Assembly: GCA_049999805.1 (NCBI GenBank)
Contig: JBNGIO010006283.1
Span: forward strand, 25,194-89,193
DNA length: 64,000 bases
From: Folioceros fuciformis
Lineage: Eukaryota > Anthocerotophyta > Anthocerotopsida > Anthocerotales
Direction of reading: 5' to 3'
Positions 54,835-64,000 of this stretch are shown here, one piece after another (positions within the stretch are counted from its first letter, which is position 1; every line of letters starts with the position of its first letter). Under the pieces are notes generated by a model. The model had not been told where the DNA came from. It saw nothing but the letters and a program-made list of their open reading frames with translations, and ran no database searches. The position numbers were made by a program, and so were the translations under genes.

Positions 54835-55573
54835 GGTTGCGCATGCCCTATTTTGGAAGAGGCTTCAAACTGGTCTATATAAGCTTAAGTACAATATAAG
54901 AGAGGCCAAGAGGAATGTTTTCTCTGGGACCGTTGGGTGTCAGCCGCCTCCACACATACACATATAGTGATTCCTCCCCAAATAATCCAGTAGTGAGTAG
55001 TTTTCCCGTCTGGAAAATTCCCCATGCCGAGCCCAAGCCTGGTGGGCTCGGTCCTGAGTTCAGGATGAATTGCATCTCCTACAGTTTCAGCTTCAAGGGG
55101 TAGAGCTCGAGTATGAAGTTTCATCTACACAACAAGGTGCTCGCCTGCACCCCACATCTGTAGGGATACATCTACACAACAAGGAGCTCTCTCAGCTTCT
55201 GAGAGGCGGGGTCTAGATGAAGACTTGAGATTCAACACCAGATTTAGAAGATAGCGACAAAGACGACAACTCCCACCTTTGACCTTGTTCCCCATGCACA
55301 CTAGTAGGATTCCATCAAAGGCTTTGATAGCCTTCACAGCAGAGGAGAGTGGATGTACATACAGTGGATTGATAGGAAGTGGATCTTCTCCGTGCAGGAG
55401 ATGGTTTTCCGAGGGAACTGATAAGCTCATTCGGGCCTAAATGGAGGTTAACTGCAGAGACAGCAAGCCAGCGCTGGGCCAGAAACGAGAGCAGCATCCA
55501 CATCACTGTGGCAGACCGCCCAGTAGAATTTAGATTCCCAAAAGTCAGCCTACTGCACCGAAAAGGGTTCTCA
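54835..55573. other. Intergenic, promoter of UTP6 and 3' side of SDR gene
   Basis: About 740 bp. An imperfect direct repeat, catctacacaacaaggtgct / catctacacaacaaggagct, lies near 55122-55187. No coding exon recognised. Confidence 0.45.
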
Positions 55574-56641
55574 TCAGACGGTGGCGAGGAGCTTGTTGTT
55601 AGTCCATTCCGCAGTCTTAGCCATGCCGTCCTCAAAAGACACGGGAGGTTCATACCCCAACTCCGTCTGCGCTTTGGTGCTGTGACTGGTAATGGAGCAG
55701 GCCAGAGGCAGCAGCATCTGCCTGGAGATGTACCTCTTGGCCACATGATTCACAACAGGAATGTTCTCCAGAACCGTAGCCAGAGACCAGAGCACCTTTC
55801 CCGACACCTCCGACGACGGCACCTTCACCCGAGGCAACCCGGCCCGCACATACTTGGTGAAGAACTCCCGGATCCCCACGGGGCTCTCCCTGTCAAACAT
55901 GTTGTAAACCTCCCCGCTCTTGCCTCGCAGCGCGGCGACCCTCAGCCCATAGCAGAGATTGTCGATGAACGTGGTGACGGTCTCGGTATCGTCCGGCTTG
56001 ATCCACCTGAAGGTCCCCATCCCGATGCTGTCTCGCAGAATGGGGATGACGGAGGTGTCCCCGGGCCCCCACACGAACCCCGGTCGCACAGACACCGTCC
56101 TCAGCTCCGATGCCCCGTTTCTGTCCCTGCCCGCCTCCACCACCAGGTCCTCCGCCATGGCCTTGGAGCGCGCGTACAAAGCCCATTCCGGGACTCGCTT
56201 GGGGCTCTCCTCCGTCGTGCCCTTCATGTCCGCCGGATTCTGGTTGTACATGACGGTGAAGGAGGAGATGTAGAGGAAGGTGGGCACCTTAGCGGCCCGG
56301 GCGGCCCGCAGTGCATTGGCCGTGCCTTGCACGGTGGCGTGGTAGCACTGCTGCCAGGATCCCTGCAGGCTCACCCACGCCGCTGCGTGGTACACCAGCT
56401 CGCATTCCGCCATGGCCGCCGTCATGGCGTCCACAGAGTCCAGGTCCCCTCGCACCAGGCTGCAGTGATCCGAGGCCTGTGCGCCCCTGCTGGCCGCGGC
56501 GCTGCCCGCCGCCTCCAGCATCGCCTCGTCCGCGGCCGGGGACCGGGACAAGGCGACCACCGTGTCTCCATGGGTTCCGATCAGAAACTTCAGGAGAGCT
56601 TTGCCTATGAATCCAGAGCCCCCTGTCAGAAACACCTTCAT
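55574..56641 (-). CDS. Extended short-chain dehydrogenase/reductase (3-beta-HSD / epimerase-like)
   Basis: Intronless, 355 aa from ATG 56641; the frame extends upstream to a GTG without an ATG. The Rossmann N terminus MKVFLTGGSGFIGKALLKFL has the GGxGFIG nucleotide-binding motif of extended SDRs. VRGDLDSVDAM follows the NAD-binding fold, and LVYHAAAWVSLQG, FLYISSFTVMYN and the catalytic YARSK (YxxxK) are present. SVRPGFVWGPGD and TTFIDNLCYGLRVAA match the 3-beta-hydroxysteroid dehydrogenase/nucleoside-sugar epimerase group. The substrate cannot be told from sequence. It is head-to-head with the large PPR gene, start codons 151 bp apart. The absence of introns, unlike most non-PPR genes here, could point to transfer from bacteria or to retroposition. 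Confidence 0.85.
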   Translation of the reverse strand: MKVFLTGGSGFIGKALLKFLIGTHGDTVVALSRSPAADEAMLEAAGSAAASRGAQASDHCSLVRGDLDSVDAMTAAMAECELVYHAAAWVSLQGSWQQCYHATVQGTANALRAARAAKVPTFLYISSFTVMYNQNPADMKGTTEESPKRVPEWALYARSKAMAEDLVVEAGRDRNGASELRTVSVRPGFVWGPGDTSVIPILRDSIGMGTFRWIKPDDTETVTTFIDNLCYGLRVAALRGKSGEVYNMFDRESPVGIREFFTKYVRAGLPRVKVPSSEVSGKVLWSLATVLENIPVVNHVAKRYISRQMLLPLACSITSHSTKAQTELGYEPPVSFEDGMAKTAEWTNNKLLATV

Positions 56642-56792
56642 AGCGTGCTTCTTAGAGGAGGAAACAGGTGCACTGGTGCAAAATGCTTCCTCCTCATCAC
56701 CATCTCTTGAAGTCACTCCATTTGGATCCAGCTCCAGGTCCTTTTCTTTTTGTGATTTCCTTTCGGATTAGAAGGGATGTAGGAGTGTGGGA
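56642..56792. promoter_or_regulatory. Compact divergent promoter between SDR and PPR genes
   Basis: Only 151 bp separate the first ATG codons of two outward-facing genes. Both promoters and 5' UTRs must share this space, overlap the coding regions, or start further in. Confidence 0.5.
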
Positions 56793-59700
56793 ATGGAGCT
56801 AGGTGCCCTACGCCCGGCAGGGCTGTTGCCCTTAGGAGTCTCTGAGAAGGGGTTTTGCAAAGAAGGGCACCAAGGGAAGGCGATGGTCTCTGGTAATGTG
56901 AATCAGGAGAGCACTGTGCCGTCGTTGCACGTTTACAAGCAGCTGTTGCAGGATTGCACGAAGAGGAGGGCACTTGGTGAGGCCATCCAGATACACGCAC
57001 ACTTGGAGAGACACGGGTTGGAATCGAGGTTGGGGGACTTGGTGGTTGCCACGCTGGTAAACTGTGGAAGCCTGTCACATGCACTGCGCGTGTTTGGGAA
57101 GCTAGCTTATCGGAGTTCCTTCTCCTGGACAGCCATCATCTCGGGGTACATCAATTCTGGGCAGTGGCGGGAGGCCCTTTCATGTTATGGGCAGATGCAG
57201 CAGGAAGGTGTTAGACCCAGCTGCCGTACGTTTGTCAAGTTGCTGAAGGCGTGTTGTAAGTTGGAAGACTTGGAGCAGGTGAAGCACATCCACGCTGACA
57301 TTCGGAGGCAAGGTTCTGAGTCTGACCCCTTTGTTGGGAGCACTCTGATTAGTGTGTATGCCAAGTGTGGAAGCATCGTGGATGCTCTACAGGTGTTCGA
57401 GAGATTGCCTGAGCGGGATGTGGTGTCATGGAATGCGATGCTTGCTGCATATGCGCGGAAGGACAGAGGGGACGCTGCCTTGCAGCTTTTTGGGCAGATG
57501 TTAGAGGAGAAAGTTGATCCGGATGCACGCACCTTTGTCAGCGCCGTCCAAGCGTGTAGCAGTGCTGCCGAAAAGGAGGAGGCTATGGGTGAGCAGAATG
57601 TGAAAGTGGAATCACTTAAAACGGGAAGGGAGCTACATGCTGCAGCTATTTTGAATGGTTTCGACTCTGATGTTTTCGTTGGGAGTACGTTAGTCAGCAT
57701 GTATGCAAAGTGTGGGAGCCTTGAGGATGCTCAGTGGGTGTTCGATAGATTGTCAGAACGTGATGTGGTGTCTTGGAACTCGATGATTGCAGCCTATGCG
57801 CAGCAGAACCGAGGAGATAAGGCGTTGCATCTCTACGTGCAAATGCAAGCTGAAGGCATCACTCCCAACGTCCGGACCTTTGTTAGTGCTTTACAGGCAT
57901 GTAGCACTGTTGCAGAACAGGAGGAAACTACGATAGTACATGGGTGTGATGTTAAGGTGGAGTCTCTCCGGATAGGGAAGGAAATTCACTCGTATGCTAC
58001 GAGAAGAGGTTGTGAGACGGATGTTTTTGTAGGAAATACGCTGGTCAGCATGTACGCAAGGTGCGGCAGCATCAGGGATGCACAGCAGGTGTTTGAAAGG
58101 TTGTTGCAGCGCAATGAGGTGTCATGGACTGCCATTATTGCAGCTTATGCTCAGCAGGGAAGAGGAGAAGAAGGATTGCAGGTATATGAGCAGATGCAAG
58201 AAGCTGGGGTCAGGCCTGATGCTCGAACTTTTGTCAGTGCTTTGCAGGCCTGTGGTTCAGTTGCAGAATCTGAGGATGGTGCACTCGTGGATGCGCGAAT
58301 CGTGAAAGTAGGGTCGCTGCAGAAGGGCAAGGAACTGCATGCTACAGCCGCAGCAGCTCTGAGTGAGTTTCAATCAGATTTATTCCTCAGTAGTACTTTG
58401 GTTAGTATTTACGGTAAGTGTGGGAGCATCACAGATGCCGAAGAAGTCTTCTACAAGCAGTCCCCTCGCAACATCGTGCTGTGGAATGCAATGCTCGCAG
58501 TGTATGCCCAGCAGGACAAAGCAGGTGAAGCTTTGCAAGTTTATCAGCAAATGCAGATGGAAGGAGTAATGCCAAATGCTCGAACTTTTGTGAGTGTCCT
58601 TCAAGCGTGTGGGACACTTGCCGAACAGGAAAGTGCAGCGGCTGTGCACAGGCAGGGAGGCACCATGGAGTCATTGCTGAAGGGGAAAGAGATCCACTCG
58701 GACGCTAGTTTGAGGGGTTTGGACTCTGACGTTTTTGTGGGGAACACTCTGGTTAGAATGTACGCAAAGTGTGGATGCATCCGGGATGCACAACAAGTTT
58801 TTGATAGATTGTTCCAGCGTACTGTCGTGTCATGGAATGCGTTGCTGGTAGCTTACGCTGAGCACGGGGAAGGAGCAAAAGCCTTAGAGATCTATCGGCA
58901 GATGAGAGCAGAAGGAGTGCGACCAGATGCTCGAACCTTTGTGTGCGCTCTTCAAGCCTGTGGCATGATGTCAGAAGCAGAGAAATCTGTCCTTGTAAAT
59001 GGTCAGACTGTGAAGGAGGAATCACTGCATCTGGGCAGGGCCATCCATGGTGAACTTGCAAGCTTGGGTTTGGAGTCGGACGTGTTTGTCGGTGTCACAC
59101 TTCTCAGCATGTATGCCAAATGCGGGAGCTTTGTGGATGCCCAGAAGGTATTTGACACGATGTGTCCTCGTGATGTGGTGGCATGGACTGCCATGATTGC
59201 TGCCTACGCCCAAGATGGTCAAGGGCATAAAAGTCTGGAGCTATATCGGCAAATGCAAGAGACGGATGTCAGGCCAGATGCTTTGACCTACGTCCGAGCT
59301 CTCCAAGCCTGTGCTATCGTGGGGTTGAAGGAGAGAAGTAGGCTAATCGATGGGCAGAGTGTGAAAGCGGATTCTCTGCAACAGGGAAGAGAAATCCATG
59401 CTGATGTAACAAACATGGGTTTTGATTCAGATGCTTTTGTAGGCAGCACCCTGGTCAACATGTACGCAAACTGTGGGAGCATAAGGGATGCAGAGCAGGT
59501 GTTTGGCAGCATGCCGCAACGGGATGTGGTTGCATGGACTGCCATGATTGCAGCTTATGCTGCACAAAACCAAGGAACAAAGGCTTTGCAACTCTTCTCT
59601 CGGATGCAAGCCGAAGGTGTGAAGCCAGAGGAGCCCACGTTCCTGTGTGTCCTGGAAGCCTGCAGCAACGCAGGATCCCTTGCCATATGCAAGCAGGCGC

Positions 59701-60491
59701 ACCAAAGTCTGGTGGAGAACGGCTTCGAGTACAGTCTCTCGGTGGCTAACAGCCTCATCCATGCATATGGAAAATGCGGGAGCATGGATAATGCTCAGCT
59801 CGTTTTCGATTCCATCCGCCAGCCGGACGTAGTGTCTTGGACTGCTCTGATCGCTGGATACGCTCGAGAAGGTCGCTGTAGGATGAGCATGCAGTGCTAC
59901 GACCGCATGTGCCTTACAGCTGTAAGCCCTAACGGGGTTACCTTCCTGGCGCTCCTGTCCGCATGCAGCCACGCCGGGCTAGTGGACAAGGGTCTGGAGT
60001 ACTTCGAGGGCATGACCAGAGACCACCGCATTGCTCCGGAGCTGGAGCATTTTGCCTGTGTGATCGATCTCGTCGGCCGTGCCGGCCTCTTCCGCAAAGC
60101 AGAAGAACTGCTTTCGCAAATGCCTATGCAACCAGATGTCGCCGTGTGGTTGTGTCTGCTAGGAGCGTGCAGGAAACATGCTAACCTAGCGCTGGGAAAG
60201 CGTGCCTTTGACGGAGTCGTTGCTCTGGAGCCGAAGGAAGCCGCCGCCTATGTGATCATGTCGAACATGTATTCTGAATCCGGCTTGCCGGATTCCGCGG
60301 AGGAGATCGAGGTCCTGAGGCAGGCCGCAGGAGCGTGGAAGGAGCCGGGCAAGAGCTGGATGGAGCACGGGAATGAGGTTCACACGTTTCTTGCTGGAGA
60401 CCACAGGCATCGACAGGAAGTATTGCTGCATGGCCTCGTGAAGAAACTCAGCGCGGATCTGCGAGAGGCAGGGTTGCAATCAGTAGACTAA
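56793..60491 (+). CDS. Giant PLS-class PPR protein, E-type, without DYW domain
   Basis: A single open exon of 1,232 aa from ATG 56793. About nine P-L-S cycles are seen, with S motifs such as LVSMYAKCGSLEDAQWVF, LVRMYAKCGCIRDAQQVF and LINMYANCGSI-like forms, and P motifs such as VVSWNSMIAAYAQQNRGDKALHLY. From about residue 260 each L motif carries an insert of roughly 15-20 residues between helix A (TFVSALQACSTVAE) and helix B (GKEIHSYATRRG), typically ending VKVESL. The C terminus has E1/E2 (ALEPKEAAAYVIMSNMYSESG; KSWMEHGNEVHTFLAGD) and stops shortly after, with no deaminase. It is related to the gene at 22189-25053 by motif pattern, insert position and C-terminal structure. Such E-type factors need a DYW partner in trans. 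Residues 1-30 do not form an obvious transit peptide. Confidence 0.92.
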   Translation: MELGALRPAGLLPLGVSEKGFCKEGHQGKAMVSGNVNQESTVPSLHVYKQLLQDCTKRRALGEAIQIHAHLERHGLESRLGDLVVATLVNCGSLSHALRVFGKLAYRSSFSWTAIISGYINSGQWREALSCYGQMQQEGVRPSCRTFVKLLKACCKLEDLEQVKHIHADIRRQGSESDPFVGSTLISVYAKCGSIVDALQVFERLPERDVVSWNAMLAAYARKDRGDAALQLFGQMLEEKVDPDARTFVSAVQACSSAAEKEEAMGEQNVKVESLKTGRELHAAAILNGFDSDVFVGSTLVSMYAKCGSLEDAQWVFDRLSERDVVSWNSMIAAYAQQNRGDKALHLYVQMQAEGITPNVRTFVSALQACSTVAEQEETTIVHGCDVKVESLRIGKEIHSYATRRGCETDVFVGNTLVSMYARCGSIRDAQQVFERLLQRNEVSWTAIIAAYAQQGRGEEGLQVYEQMQEAGVRPDARTFVSALQACGSVAESEDGALVDARIVKVGSLQKGKELHATAAAALSEFQSDLFLSSTLVSIYGKCGSITDAEEVFYKQSPRNIVLWNAMLAVYAQQDKAGEALQVYQQMQMEGVMPNARTFVSVLQACGTLAEQESAAAVHRQGGTMESLLKGKEIHSDASLRGLDSDVFVGNTLVRMYAKCGCIRDAQQVFDRLFQRTVVSWNALLVAYAEHGEGAKALEIYRQMRAEGVRPDARTFVCALQACGMMSEAEKSVLVNGQTVKEESLHLGRAIHGELASLGLESDVFVGVTLLSMYAKCGSFVDAQKVFDTMCPRDVVAWTAMIAAYAQDGQGHKSLELYRQMQETDVRPDALTYVRALQACAIVGLKERSRLIDGQSVKADSLQQGREIHADVTNMGFDSDAFVGSTLVNMYANCGSIRDAEQVFGSMPQRDVVAWTAMIAAYAAQNQGTKALQLFSRMQAEGVKPEEPTFLCVLEACSNAGSLAICKQAHQSLVENGFEYSLSVANSLIHAYGKCGSMDNAQLVFDSIRQPDVVSWTALIAGYAREGRCRMSMQCYDRMCLTAVSPNGVTFLALLSACSHAGLVDKGLEYFEGMTRDHRIAPELEHFACVIDLVGRAGLFRKAEELLSQMPMQPDVAVWLCLLGACRKHANLALGKRAFDGVVALEPKEAAAYVIMSNMYSESGLPDSAEEIEVLRQAAGAWKEPGKSWMEHGNEVHTFLAGDHRHRQEVLLHGLVKKLSADLREAGLQSVD

Positions 60492-61118
60492 GAGTGGAAG
60501 ACTGCGGCTGAGTATTGTCTTGCACCATCTACTTCACTTGCTTCGACCATGGCGCGGCTGCAAGATTTCTAGAAGCACCTTCGCACACCTTATCCGCACG
60601 AAGCTCGTCAACTGCATTTGCCGGCGCGCAAGTCCTCACGCAACACAGAATGTACTGCCGTGTCGCCTCCGCTTGCCCCTTCAGTCGCGTCTTCCGCCTT
60701 CTCTCTTTGAGAAGCCGGAGGTGAGCTTGTCCGTGGCCTGGTTGCACTCATACAATCCCTTTCTTGAATCACTGAAAATATTTTAGTTCTTTGCAGGTAA
60801 TATTCCACATGGCCGGGAACTCTTTCCCAGGGGAGCAGTGCTCGGGCACAAGGGCGTCAAGCTTGACCATCACGTGCCCCGCTGGTCACACCCGCTGAGG
60901 ACAGGAGGTTGGTTGTCCTTTTCTCCATGTGGTCCAAAACTCCGATTTTCTGCGCTGGGCATTCCCTGCTTGAGATGGCTTTGGATGCGTCACGCAGCAC
61001 CTTGGGCACCAGTGGTTGGAGGCTGGGAGGTCGAGGCACAGGAGGTCGGCAAGGCGTTCCGTGTTTCCTGCCCGACATTTATTGGGGCCATAGATAGAAG
61101 GTACTGTATATACATATA
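60492..61118. other. Intergenic, no supported gene
   Basis: Downstream of the PPR stop. Several overlapping short frames with no domain. Confidence 0.4.
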
Positions 61119-62773
61119 AAGTCAGACCCCTCTAATTGGGAATCGTCCCATTTAGAGGGGTTCTGTTTAGGTTTTTTTTATCTTTTTTAAAAAATAAAAA
61201 TATTTAAAAAAACTTTTAGATAAAAAAAGAGCTGTAAATCTTCTAAAAAATCCCAAAAAATCCAAAATGCTCCCTAACCTAAAATCCCCAACCTAATTCT
61301 GCCAACCTAATTTTAGTTTGAAGGGTTAACATAATATCAATCCTTGATTCACGTTGAGTTGCTTTCATCCAATGACTAGCTATATATTTTTCCTACTGAG
61401 AATGTAACTTCAAAGCATCAAGAGTGTTATGTGGTATCTCTTCCAAAAACATCTTCACTATTCTCATAGTATTATCTACAACATCATTTGTCATGCGCGG
61501 TCTTGGCGCTATGGTTTCCACTGACGTTGTATCATTCTCCTCACCCTCCTCATTGACAGGCGGAGGGATTAATGCTTGTCATATTTCGTCCTCTGTAGGA
61601 ATATACGTAGTCTCCAATCCTTCATCCTCCTTAAAGTTTAGATACTCTTTCAGCTGTTATCGTTGAATATCCAACATCAGCAATTCTTATCATATCCTTA
61701 GATGTTAATAATGCTAAGCTTCGCTTGGACTGTTGTAGCTGTTCTACCTGTATTTCCAACAAATTAGAGTGATTTTGAGGATCCGACAATGGATCCTCTG
61801 GATCATATGATGCGCTGTTTAGATCCAAAGACTCACGGAACCAAGCATCTTGTGCAAGCAATTCCACATCCAAAGTGCTATGCCTCCAACAATTACGCAT
61901 GGTATGAGGACTCACAAATTGAAGTCCAAGCTTTTTCCAGCATAACCACTGCTTGATAGTCACGATAGTCACGATACAACTTGATGCACTCCCGAAGCAA
62001 GTCATTTGAAATTGTGGCACCTTGATCTTGGATTGCAAGAGCCCAAACGTGTATTGCGTGGTCAACCTGTGGGCATACGACTGGTCTATCCCTCATACCT
62101 GCCATATTAGTTGTTGGACTAATGGTAGGGTCCAACCATTTGTCTTTGTCATTCACAATCCTAGACAATGCACTTTTAGAAGCTGCTAGTGAAAACTTCT
62201 TTGTTATCCATCTAGTCAACTCCTTAAGTGTGTAAGACTGTTGGACATAATATTCGCAAACCTCTTTCTTTTGTTACTTTGTTAGGGTAGCATGCTTGCG
62301 CGACGGCTTGGGCGGCATTGTTCCTACATGTGAAAGAGAATGGGTAAGGAACACATATAAAATATTTCACAGCAAGACAACAACTTACAATACCATAAGA
62401 CAATTTGTACAATGAAACAATTTATGTACTAAGAACAATGCTTCTGATCACAAAGCATAGTGTACAGAACTACTATAGGTTCAATCTCGATGACTGTCTA
62501 TGTTTTATGATATAATCTTGATAGCCTTTAACTTGACATAATCTCAATAACTCATGATTTAATCTTGATAAAATTATTTCCTTATTTTTTTATTTTTTTA
62601 AATATATATTTTCTTTTTTACAAAGATATATTTATATTGAATGTTTGGAAGACATATTCCCATTTACAAATTAGAAGTTAGAGGTTTCCATTTAGCATGT
62701 AGTACATTCAAGGAACTAAGCCCGGGCATCCATTTAAAAAGGGATCCGAATTAGAGGGGTTCGACTCTGTGTA
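61119..62773. mobile_element. Decayed pogo/Tigger-like DNA transposon
   Basis: Terminal inverted repeats: left gtcagacccctctaattggg (61121-61140) and right, read on the minus strand, gtcgaacccctctaattcgg (about 62764-62745). TA dinucleotides lie at or near both ends, as expected for a TA target-site duplication, but the exact ends are uncertain. The left end is itself palindromic (cccctctaattggga and tcccatttagagggg), so it can fold into a hairpin. The interior is very A/T-rich except for a minus-strand coding remnant (separate entry). Confidence 0.75.
61631..62319 (-). pseudogene. Broken pogo/CENP-B-type transposase fragment
   Basis: Minus strand from about 62319: MPPKPSRKHATLTK, a stop, then QKKEVCEYYVQQSYTLKELTRWITKKFSLAASKSALSRIVNDKDKWL. 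This is a psq-type helix-turn-helix as in pogo/Tigger/jerky transposases. It continues (RDRPVVCPQVDHAIHVWAL) and shifts frame near 61950 into WKKLGLQFVSPHTMRNCWRH, then NSASYDPEDPLSDPQNHSNL. The DDE catalytic core is absent. With an internal stop, a frameshift and no core it cannot encode an active transposase. Confidence 0.7.
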
Positions 62774-63642
62774 CTGAGTTTGCAAACAAGTTGTCTCTAC
62801 TTCGTTCAACTACCGTACTAAGTCAATTCTACTTCTACTTCCATTTTGTCTGGCGTGCAAAACGTTGTGAGTGGTGTCCACAGCTGTGTAGGTGCACGGT
62901 ACGACTGCAGTGAACGGACGCCAGCCAAGTGGTGGTAGTGGAATCTTTGAATACTGGAAGTCTAGAAGGACTACGAAGGGAGTGGGGACGGTACTTATTG
63001 GTCAAGATGTTGTGTACGGTCACGTTGTGGGAGCCCTGCTTCTTGGCCAGTGGTTCCCTGGTCACATATTTTTCTCGTCTGCAAATGCAACTTGAATGTT
63101 GTCAGATGAAATTTTGTGCAGACTGGCATCCAACCGGCGGAATGAAATACAAACCCTGGGCGGCAGCTGGGCACAAGGGCTGGTAAGTAGGAACCGTGAC
63201 GGAGCCTGATTCGACGATGTGGTGCAACTTCATCCGGACCCGGAACCCAACGACCAACGACTTGGAGACCTGAATGCTGCTATGAACGTTCGTCCCTGAC
63301 GCAGCTGGGGTGGAGGCTAGCTCACTAGGGCGGCTACGACACGTCGACAGTGGAAACAGTGGGGCTGGGCTTTTGGACGCATAGACTCAGCCAAACGATT
63401 GACTGCATGTACAGCACTGATGGTGGGTACTATATGTACCCGCACTACTCTCCATTGAGAGCAGGGACAGCCTACAGAAGGCGGAAGCATCTCCATTCTC
63501 ACCTCAGGCACGAGAGCAATCCATCCAGGAGCTAGACAAGTCGAGTTAAGACAGAGACTTCCCGGCTCCCTTCATCACCAGTGGTGCGATTATCCTCCTC
63601 ACCGGCCCGAGGTCGACCTGTGAATCTGTGGTGAACATCGAC
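62774..63642. other. Intergenic, no supported gene
   Basis: Nothing recognisable; the right end should include the promoter of the secreted-protein gene. Confidence 0.4.
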
Positions 63643-64000
63643 ATGGCTGCCGGCATCTGCAACGCAGCGAGAGCTGTGTGGATCACAGCTCTGGTGGCTG
63701 CCACCTGCCTCTTCATCCACGCGAACGGTACGCTTGATTGCATGATGAGAATTGTCGTATGAATGTACACGGACCTAGACGCCGCACGAGCGCGAGCATT
63801 TGCTTCACCTAGAGCTGCACAGTCCAGACCTAAGCATGCATGGGTGAGAATTAAGTCGATCGCAGAGCGGGCTCTAACAGTACTTGCCTTCGACGTGGTG
63901 CAAATCCATCAGGGTGCTACGTGAACGTGGTGAACAACTGCCCGTACCCGGTTACCTCATGCGCGCAGTCGGGCAATAGCCCCATCGCGCAGTACCAGCT
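63643..64000 (+). CDS. Secreted Cys-rich protein, truncated by window end
   Basis: Exon 1 (63643-63727) encodes MAAGICNAARAVWITALVAA and on to FIHAN, a clean signal peptide (hydrophobic core WITALVAATCLFI). Intron 63728-63912 (gtacgc...catcag) joins in frame to exon 2: GCYVNVVNNCPYPVTSCAQS, still open at the window edge. The mature start (V-N-V-V-N-N-C-P) resembles the first strand of thaumatin-like/PR-5 proteins (FxxVNxC), but 30 residues are too few to decide. The protein is presumably apoplastic. Confidence 0.55.

Noticed and set aside
55379-56710. 443-codon plus-strand open frame opposite the SDR gene
   Set aside because: It is the antisense shadow of the GC-rich SDR coding sequence; it is Arg/His/Pro-rich, with no domain.

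Overview
The window is nuclear DNA of a land plant. It has spliced genes with short GT-AG introns (mostly about 75-160 bp), plastid and mitochondrial housekeeping genes, a tRNA-Lys, and intronless pentatricopeptide repeat (PPR) genes. Three tandem PPR genes end in a cytidine-deaminase-like DYW domain whose last residues are GRP and whose PG-box region carries KKP. These are hallmarks of the DYW:KP variant, known from hornworts, ferns and non-Selaginella lycophytes, where U-to-C organelle RNA editing occurs. With the compact genes and short introns, a hornwort is my best inference; a small-genome fern or lycophyte is the alternative. Two 100-N gaps (43622-43721 and 45020-45119) mark assembly joins.

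Layout. 0.5-7.7 kb, all minus strand: a RHON1-like plastid RNA-binding protein, a P-class PPR protein, and the dolichyl-phosphate glucosyltransferase ALG5. 9.9-15.7 kb: sucrose-phosphate phosphatase (+) convergent with the 18-exon mitochondrial ETF-ubiquinone oxidoreductase (-). 17-20.5 kb: an unknown single-TM protein, a small helical protein and COMMD4. 22-25 kb: a long E-type PPR protein. 25.4-31.6 kb: gamma-glutamyl peptidase (-), acetolactate synthase regulatory subunit (+), thylakoid TatB/HCF106 (-) and mitochondrial ribosomal protein L24 (+). 32-36 kb: tRNA-Lys, an AT-rich tract, a 42-bp minisatellite and a fast-evolving disordered protein gene. 36.4-43.3 kb, minus strand: a plant-specific conserved protein, NOP16 and a membrane hybrid histidine kinase. 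45-52 kb: the tandem DYW:KP array. 52.5-60.5 kb: UTP6, an extended SDR and a 1,233-residue E-type PPR gene. 61.1-62.8 kb: a decayed pogo/Tigger-like transposon. The window ends inside a secreted-protein gene.

The most notable theme is organelle RNA metabolism: six PPR genes (one P-class, two giant E-type without a catalytic domain, three DYW:KP) beside a RHON1-like factor. The two E-type proteins carry a recurrent insertion inside successive L motifs, and the KP trio is a local duplication. Exon boundaries were read by eye from splice signals, reading-frame continuity and remembered family alignments. Starts were moved to the first in-frame ATG where the open frame begins earlier.
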